From assembly GCF_964340395.1 (NCBI RefSeq), contig NC_135560.1:5166498-5230497 (forward strand): a stretch of DNA of 64,000 bases, written 5' to 3'. Below, in pieces: positions 58,001-64,000 of this stretch. This stretch comes from Glandiceps talaboti. Taxonomy: Eukaryota; Hemichordata; Enteropneusta; Spengelidae. The notes under the pieces were generated by a model. That model ran no database searches, was not told where the DNA came from, and saw nothing but the letters and a program-made list of their open reading frames with translations. The translations under genes were made by a program, and so were the position numbers. Numbering within the stretch: position 1 is the first letter of the stretch; each line of letters starts with the position of its first letter.

Positions 58001-61000
58001 ATCTCTTCAATACAGTAAGTCATTCTAACTGCTTTGTCAGAAACTTTCAAAAAAATGTTTCAACAGTTATTTTGACCTTATAGGTTTGCATACAGTGTTT
58101 TTTAGGTAAGGTTTGTGACCCACTGTTACAGAGGAATTTGGTGAATTTCAGTACCTTGTACTATAAGTTCAGCACAAAACCTTGATAACATATCCTGGGA
58201 GTTCACGTAGCTTCGATCAACTTACCACACTTGACAGAAATATTGGCAGGTATGATGGAATATCAACATTTCAGTGATGGCAGAAATCAGCTATCCTCCT
58301 TAAATTAGATTTCATTTTTACTTGTTTCAAATAGTCACACTATAAAACTGTCATGAGGAAAATATTTTCACTACGAGTTTGATTACGCAAAAAAAAGGAC
58401 TAGAGGAGAGAGAAAAGTGAGAATAAATACAAATGTAGAACATAATATTTCACATATAAATAGAGACAGTGTGCCAAAGTCTTAGTAATAAAACTTGGGG
58501 TTTCTTTTGAGTCACCACATAGTAAGGGGTGGAGCAAAATCAATTTTTTTTGTGGGTCACAAGAAATTGCTGTGCATTAGTGACATATCAAAGTGACTGA
58601 GATCACACTGTATACAGGTTTCTTGACACAGCATGTAAACTGATAATGTGATTTATACTGCAATAGTCTAATAAAGTATATCATATATAACGTATATGTA
58701 TCTATACATTTACAGGTTGGTCCTACTTCCACATTACACTACCTGGCAAGGGATTTACAAAAGGTAAGTTGTCACATCCAACAGAGCTTTTATGTTTGAG
58801 TACACAAACAGCTTGAATTACAACTACTGAACATCATGAAAAAATCCGTTGTGGTGCAGAACAGGTAAACAATTCAATGCTGTTTTTTGTGCTCTTAGAC
58901 TGCAGACTGGGTTCTGTATTGACTTTTTCACAGTTATACTTTTGAACCAAAAATAGTTTACATATGAATTGTGTTTTTAAGTGATAACTTATAAAAGGAA
59001 ACAGAACTCAGTTGTTACTGAAAGTTTTATGCTTTTGTGATAGACGACGACTGAAAATTTGACTAAATATTATCTTGTCACTTGATATTTTGATCTTATG
59101 AAGTTACTTTATATTCTCAGAGTGTTAATAACCATCAGAGCTACACACTGGTTGATATTGGATTTGTTGTGGAACATCTAATGGGTGGAGCCTACCGATC
59201 TCTTTACACTAAAAAGAAATTCAGGAGTATTTATCAGAATTCACTTCGGAACCAAACAGTTAGGGTGAGTTGTGGATATTATATCCCTAAATCCATCAAA
59301 GTGCACTGGGCACTTTAATCCTGACCTTGTGGACCTTAGCAAATAAAGATTTACCTAAGGGGCCTTGCCACTACGAGTCCAAAACCGAATGGTGATTTGA
59401 ATGTTTTGAGTCATATTTTGAGTATTGCAGAACCACTGAGAATGGGTTGGAGTTTTCTTGAACAGAGTAACAGCAAAAAGTGTAAAAAAAAATTATTTCT
59501 GAGACCCAAACTATGTTAACATAACCTTATATTTTCAAATTCCACAGGCAGCGTTGTCACATGTGTCTCTAGCTGACCCTACAGAAATCAGAGTGAACAG
59601 AAAGACTGAAACATTTACTTATCCCTTCCATGAATTGATGGTGTGGGCAGTGTTAATGAAAAGGCACAAGATGGCATTGTTTATGTGGCAGCATGGGGAG
59701 GAAGCCCTAGCTAAGGCCTTGGCAGCTAGTAAACTATACAAAGCAATGGCTCATGATGCTGAACAAGATGAAATAGAAGTAGATACAGCAGAAGAACTCA
59801 GGGCACACTCATCGTAAGTACAAATCTGTACTTCATTTCTCTGTGGTTTAGTTTTCTTTTGTCTTTTAGTTTTCTTGTGCTGATATTAGTGTTTGTTCTA
59901 AATTTTGATTTTTGTTATATTGTACGTAGATATCAGTGTTTATGATGTCATATCAGTCTTTATGATGTCATCACATCAGTGTTTATGATGTCATCAAATA
60001 ATGTTTACAATGTCATCACATTCAGTTTTAATGATGTTTTTACATCAGTGTTGATGATGTCATCATATCAGTGTTTATGATGCCACCATATCAGTGTTTA
60101 TGATGTCACCATATCAGTGTTTATGATGTCATTATATCAGTGGTTATGATGTCACCATATCAGTGTTTATGATGTCATTATATCAGTGGTTATGATGTCA
60201 TTATATCAGTGTTTATGATGTCCTTATATCAGCATTTATGATGTCATTATATCAGTGTTTATGATGTCCTTATATCAGCATTTATGATGTCATTATATCA
60301 GTGGTTATGATGTCATTATATCAGTGTTTATGATGTCATTATATCAGTGTTTATGATGTCATTATATCAGTGTTTATGATGTCCTTATATCAGCATTTAT
60401 GATGTCATTATATCAGTGGTTATGATGTCATTATATCAGTGGTTATGATGTCATTATATCAGTGGTTATGATGTCATTATATCAGTGTTTATGATGTCAC
60501 CATATCAGTGTTTATGATGTCATTATATCAGTGTTTATGATGTCATTATATCAGTGTTTATGATGTCACCATATCAGTGGTTATGATGTCATTATATCAG
60601 TGGTTATGATGTCATTATATCAGTGGTTATGATGTCATTATATCAGTGGTTATGATGTCACCATATCAGTGGTTATGATGTCATTATATCAGTGGTTATG
60701 ATGTCATTATATCAGTGTTTATGATGTCATTATATCAGTGTTTATGATGTCACCATATCAGTGTTTATGATGTCATTATATCAGTGTTTATGATGTCATT
60801 ATATCAGTGTTTATGATGTCACCATATCAGTGGTTATGATGTCATTATATCAGTGGTTATGATGTCATTATATCAGTGTTTATGATGTCACCATATCAGT
60901 GGTTATGATGTCATTATATCAGCATTTATGATGTCATTATATCAGTGGTTATGATGTCATTATATCAGTGTTTATGATGTCACCATATCAGCATTTATGA

Positions 61001-61462
61001 TGTCACCATATCAGTATCTATGATGTCATCAGTACACATTACCATAACCAATCATCTGATGAAAACTTACGATACTTGCATACAGCAAAGGTTTACTCAT
61101 CGGTTCAAACCAAATGTTCAGTTTTTGAGATACCAACAAATTACAAGAATAGTGACTAAATGATTGTTATGGGTTTTTAACTATCATGCTAGCTTTTGAC
61201 GTAATATAAAATGTCCTTCTATTTGCCTTGCAGTGAATTTCAGAATTTAGCCTTGCATCTACTGGATCAATGCTACCATTGTAACAACTTAGTGACTCAA
61301 CAGTTGCTGACATATGAGTTGAAGAACTGGAGTAAATTGACGTGTCTAAGTTTAGCTGTGGCTGCTAATCATAAAGAATTTATTGCACACCCTTGTTGTC
61401 AAACTTTACTTAATGACATGTGGATGGGTGGTTTACAGATGAGAAAGAATACAAGTCTTAAG
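42941..61462 (+). CDS. TRPM: TRPM cation channel (TRPM1/3/6/7-like), N-terminal part
   Basis: Fourteen exons join with matching phases: 42941-42943 (ATG only), 45225-45304, 46272-46440, 47911-48124, 50745-50869, 54703-54874, 56258-56432, 56906-57029, 57327-57500, 57880-58014, 58716-58763, 59121-59264, 59548-59813 and 61234-61462, giving 686 codons so far. All have GT-AG junctions. The protein opens [16 protein letters not shown], then [14 protein letters not shown] homology region motifs follow: [77 protein letters not shown], and the ankyrin-like [16 protein letters not shown]. Later motifs include [32 protein letters not shown]-like sequence, [10 protein letters not shown] and [11 protein letters not shown]. 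Membrane segments, pore and any kinase domain lie beyond the window. Such channels pass Ca2+, Mg2+ or other divalent cations at the plasma membrane. Which paralogue this is cannot be settled here. Confidence 0.95.
42944..45224 (+). other. TRPM intron 1
   Basis: Donor GTATGT directly after the start codon; acceptor TTTTTTAG before GCACAG. It contains a poly-C run (44753-44776) with a following A-rich stretch, and no coding sequence I can support. Confidence 0.7.
45757..46121. repeat. Dispersed repeat family B, copy 1 (TRPM intron 2)
   Basis: Starts ATTATTACATATGTACCAGA and ends GTTCTGTCAT. It shares about 80-85% by eye with 51249-51650. Inside are a near-palindrome around ACTGCAGTGCAATACC and a strong hairpin (TTGCAGTGTTTTCTGC against GAGAACACTGCAA). 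No coding content; possibly a MITE or SINE. Confidence 0.8.
48672..49080. mobile_element. MITE family A, diverged copy in TRPM intron 4
   Basis: The left end has TGTTTCTAATAACATGAC and GTAGGTCAGG. The right end has CTAGGGTCGGTCAGG and TTACCAGAAACACA, the reverse complement of the family's usual start. A poly-G run (about 49022-49045) lies inside. Confidence 0.55.
49379..49542. repeat. 164-bp foldback with ~65-bp arms (TRPM intron 4)
   Basis: AATGTTAGTTTTACGTCATA through ATTCCGCGGACT on the left is perfectly mirrored on the right. The arms extend outward with few mismatches (CCATGAAA, TATAAT). The centre, ACAAATTCG then AGCCGGTAGG then CGAGAATTTGT, can also pair, so nearly the whole segment can form one hairpin. 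Confidence 0.9.
50488..50744 (+). repeat. Tandem decayed copies of the exon 5 splice acceptor region
   Basis: A ~110-bp unit (GAGCCTGTAAACTGCTAATG then GGCTTTGATGTGATTTG, an ACAG acceptor, then GTCTAAC-AGTACATG and GTGATGTATTGAAC) occurs twice. The third copy contains the real exon 5 start at 50745. The decoy acceptors end at 50546 and 50649. Confidence 0.85.
51249..51650. repeat. Dispersed repeat family B, copy 2 (TRPM intron 5)
   Basis: Second copy of the element at 45757-46121. It carries an extra ~37 bp (ACTTTCACTTGCTACGTTTA onward) in the middle of the GCAGTGTTTTCTGC hairpin, which the first copy lacks. Confidence 0.8.
52451..52776. mobile_element. MITE family A, diverged copy (TRPM intron 5)
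   Basis: Ends TGGTTCCAGTTAC and GTAATCGGAACCA are inverted. The body shows the family's GACCCTAAACTTTTTTTC and the CTACCTACCCCACCTATT segment. Confidence 0.55.
53530..54215. repeat. Interspersed ~30-bp repeat, GGTTAGTCTTGATATATAAT type
   Basis: Five to six copies at 53540-53720 and three or more diverged ones at 54080-54215 in the same intron, separated by unrelated sequence. Confidence 0.7.
54280..54587. mobile_element. MITE family A, copy 2 (TRPM intron 5)
   Basis: Closely matches 36017-36316 along its length, including GACCCTAAACATTTTTTTTA and the CCTCCCTACCCTATT segment, between TGTGTTTCCGGTAACATG and its inverted partner. Confidence 0.8.
54940..54986 (+). repeat. Decayed copy of the exon 6 end (TRPM intron 6)
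   Basis: CTAGAAAAATACATAATCTA then AGCAAAGAATAAGT mirrors the end of exon 6 (CTAGAAAAATACATATCTCA then ACAAAGAATTAGT). A matching remnant of the donor side (CAAGTATGCAAC) continues at 56034, beyond the hAT element that splits it. Confidence 0.7.
54987..56033 (+). mobile_element. hAT-like element remnant, 1.05 kb
   Basis: Begins CAGGGCTCGAAATTC and ends with the inverted form GAATTTCGAGGCCTG. The ends are rich in CCTGCCCA and GGGCAGGT motifs. A remnant of a hAT-type protein lies inside (55449-55850). I see no clear 8-bp target duplication. The catalytic domain is absent, so the element is non-autonomous. Confidence 0.7.
55449..55850 (+). pseudogene. hAT-type transposase N-terminal remnant
   Basis: ATG at 55449 opens [20 protein letters not shown], a lysine- and serine-rich stretch, then a TGA at 55695. 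Directly after that stop the same frame continues [19 protein letters not shown], which resembles the segment before the first zinc finger in hAT-type and ZMYM6/ZNF862-like proteins. The next stop follows about 50 codons later, and the rest is deleted. Confidence 0.5.
56175..56257 (+). repeat. Duplicated acceptor and start of TRPM exon 7
   Basis: An ~80-bp tandem duplication covers the TTACATTTACAG acceptor and about the first 40 bases of exon 7. The upstream copy (exon-like part from 56178, GTAGTCGTCGC) differs by one base at its start. Using it would run in frame into a TGA at 56236-56238, so it is a decoy or a poison site. Confidence 0.85.
59940..61025. repeat. 23-bp minisatellite, ~45 copies (TRPM intron 13)
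   Basis: Units of GTTTATGATGTCATTATATC then AGT, with two common variants (GGTTATG for GTTTATG, and TCACCATATC for TCATTATATC). The variants recur in blocks, indicating higher-order duplication. The array fills most of the intron between exons ending 59813 and starting 61234. Confidence 0.95.
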
Positions 61463-64000
61463 GTATGCAGCATCTCACTTTTCCCCAAAAAAGGAACATT
61501 TTTATAACAAATCTCAACAGAGGGAAAGATTTTGTTTGAGCACACCTGGTTTCATCGAATCCATTATGCATATTGTGCTCTAGTATGCCTATTCTGTTAA
61601 GGTAAGAGGTGTCAAATTCGAATTACGTCAACAATGCAACTTTCGGCGCAGACTGAAATGGGCGCTCTTGTAATTGTCAACATTTGAACGCAAAACAAAC
61701 CCGTGTTTGGAAGTGAAGTGAAGTGTTATATGTTTTTCGATCGCTGTATGTACTCTTGAATTGGAGATTTAGGGTGAACGGAAGGTAATTTCGTATGAGT
61801 TTCAGAAGTCCTAGAATTAGCTTTACTACCATGACTTAAAGAGGAACTGTCTTATAAACTGTCTTATAAATGTTAGACTTGATGAAATGTATCAACAACC
61901 ACACTCCCTATATTACCGGTCAAGCAAAAACATTCATGTGCGAAACAGAAAAATTGGAGTCGGCCATATCAAAAAGATAACACTATGCCCAGTGTCTGAC
62001 GCTAGAATTTCATCTCTCATGCTACTAAATGTCATTGTTTAAGGCGGGTTGAGGTAGCATGTGGCATGCTAAGGAGTTACCAGAATAGAACACCAACAAG
62101 GGAAAAACCATTTAAAACATTGAACATTCGGAACTTCTGAAGTACATCGAGGCCATAAAAAGGGCTGATTACACGAGTTTGCTAACTATTGCACAATTAA
62201 CCGAATACATCTGAATACATCCAAAACTTTCTACCTGAGATATCCCCAGGTCATAAATGTGTGTGCTTCTACACATTGACGTCATCCAAGTTGAGTACCC
62301 CCCCACAAACAAGCAAAAACATTTTCTTTTAATTTCCTCCTTAGTTGCTTTGATTTCGCCTGCTCAAAATGAAACATGACACTTGGAAACTTTAATTGCA
62401 TTATTTCAAAACAACGACTCGTATGGTATTCACATGAATTTACATACTGACCATAATTCCATATCACCATTAAATGAAGTACAGTGTACTTTGTTTGGGT
62501 TTTTGCTTTGTTACTATGGGAACCAGATTTGCTATTCATCGTTTTGGAAGCATATCGCTCGATAGGTCAGCAGTGTCACCAGAGCTAGAGGGTGATTGAT
62601 GGGGTCAAAGCACTAGGTCAATCATTTGATTGTTTGTGCGCGTTTTCTCAAACCATTGATGTCTTATCGATGCTAAACCCATGTTTGTCATTACAAGTAA
62701 AACAACAATGATAATTATTAGAAACCGTATGACCGATCGTGGAGAAAAAAAAGGTGAAAAAGCTACTTCTCGTATTTAAAAATGGGGCTACGACCGTATG
62801 ACCAATTGTGGACAATAGACAGTGAAAAAAATACTTCTTCTTCACTGGGCTGTGACCATGCGACTGGTCATGGACAATAGACAGTTAAAATTTTCTTCTT
62901 CACTGGGCCAAGACTGTACGACATACCACCTAGTGCACCTTAATTATGAAGAGGCATTGGTACATTATATATATGTAAAAAGTTAAACAAGCTCATTTTA
63001 ATTTTTGTCAAAATTCAACAATATTTCATAAAAAATTTCTGTCAAAAATGTCTAAATTTAGATGGGGTGTGGGGTCACAATTTCAATTCTAGAATTTAAA
63101 CGGACATGGTTACCCACTATTATTTTGTCACTGATAAATAGCTGGAATAATACATTGTACACATACAGCATAAAAAAATAATCTATCACAGACTTTTATC
63201 CTTTTTTGCAGTTTTCTTATATTTTTCTTTAAAAATCGTAAAGCAGCTGGGGATAAAATAACATAGTATTTTATGAAATAATGAAAAGAAATTACAAACA
63301 AATACGTCTGGACATAATACACATTGCACTAAAATGTGTAAGTTCATTAAGTGCTCCAGGGATAATCTTTAACTGTCAAAAATTATGATGGAGTTAGTTG
63401 TTGTAAATCTACTTATTTCGACCCAAAACAATATGTGTAGATACAAGAAATGGTCATTATCTTGAAATCAAAGGTGGTGACATAGTATTTTCTTTGCATT
63501 TTTTACATATTCAGTTATCACTGCTTAGGTATGCAAAGTATAAGAAAAATCTATCGACTTTTTTTGAATTTGACACCTCTCCCCTTAAGGATCTGGCTCT
63601 GTAGAAATGCAATGGATTATGCCATGGTGTTATTTATATAATGAAATAATTATGTAAACTGTGTGTATTTGAAAACATGATGAGAACTTTGACGGAAGAT
63701 GGTGCAAGTATTGTTTGCTGCTACAAAAAAAAGGGGGAAGTGTGAAGCTATTACAAGGTTGTCACTGATAGGAACATTGACAAGTCATATATTTTATTAC
63801 TTATTAACAATACAGCCAACAGATGTGATTGTTTCCTTTCTTTTATAACCAATCACAATGAACCTGAACATATTAAGATCATTGACATTTCAAGGAAAGA
63901 CTTGTTTTCATAAGGTAGAGCATACATTATACCTACATCGTGAGTGGGAATAAGATGCCATGTACAAGACCATCATGGAAACTTAGACAAAATAAGGCCT
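61463..64000 (+). other. TRPM intron 14 (continues past the window)
   Basis: Begins with the donor GTATGC. No further TRPM exon is visible to the window end. Most of it is the element at 61601-63584; beyond that is AT-rich sequence in which I see nothing. Confidence 0.6.
61601..63584. mobile_element. 2-kb non-autonomous element with TTAA target sites
   Basis: TTAA lies on both sides (61597-61600 and 63585-63588). The left terminus GGTAAGAGGTGTCAAATTC is matched in reverse by GAATTTGACACCTCTCCCC on the right, about 17 of 19 positions. No long reading frame remains. A ~70-bp tandem repeat with about three copies lies inside (62726-62925, CGTATGACC, TGGACAATAGACAGT and CTTCACTGGGC). TTAA sites suggest a piggyBac- or Kolobok-type source. 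Confidence 0.75.

Overview
The window is nuclear DNA from an animal. It has spliced genes with GT-AG introns of several hundred to several thousand bases, AT-rich non-coding DNA, many microsatellites and minisatellites, and metazoan transposon families (a Mutator-like element, a Tigger-like element, a hAT remnant, a LINE and several MITE-like elements). The TRPM gene belongs to the TRPM1/3/6/7 group, which fits an invertebrate bilaterian, probably marine; I cannot name the phylum with confidence.

Region 1 (1-3956): no supportable gene; it holds one MITE-like element flanked by TTAA-like sites. Region 2 (3957-16596): one 12.6 kb Mutator-like element (MULE). It has inverted termini built from tandem ACGTCCCCGGGT units and an exact 9-bp target duplication (CGTACTGGG at both flanks). 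Its transposase reads on the minus strand: a PHD-like zinc finger exon, a FLYWCH-like zinc finger, then a DDE core with a CxxH motif. That gene is dead: it carries a nonsense codon and a frameshift, and a second 5.9 kb transposon (6284-12226) splits it. The inner element carries two long minus-strand reading frames that look like one ~1,265-residue transposase broken by a single-base frame change. This little-characterised family is the best candidate here for a poorly described mobile system.

Region 3 (16600-24000): a Tigger-like deletion derivative with TA target sites, a small hairpin, and a young 5'-truncated LINE with a 14-bp target duplication. The LINE's ORF1 and ORF2 lie in the same frame and are separated by a single UAG followed by GGGGGC, which suggests stop-codon readthrough.

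Region 4 (24194-34628): a host gene in three visible exons whose phases join exactly. It encodes a ~2,792-residue, low-complexity protein with three SKI/DACH-like segments, an 11-residue coding minisatellite, polyQ tracts and other internal repeats. Region 5 (34629-42900): minisatellites, MITEs and foldback repeats, with no gene seen.

Region 6 (42941-61462, continuing past the window): the first 14 coding exons (686 codons) of a TRPM cation-channel gene, covering the cytoplasmic TRPM homology region and stopping before the membrane segments. Its introns contain several MITE families, a 164-bp foldback, a hAT remnant, a ~1.1 kb 23-bp minisatellite and a 2 kb element with TTAA target sites. Several introns also carry decayed copies of the neighbouring exon edge with its splice site.
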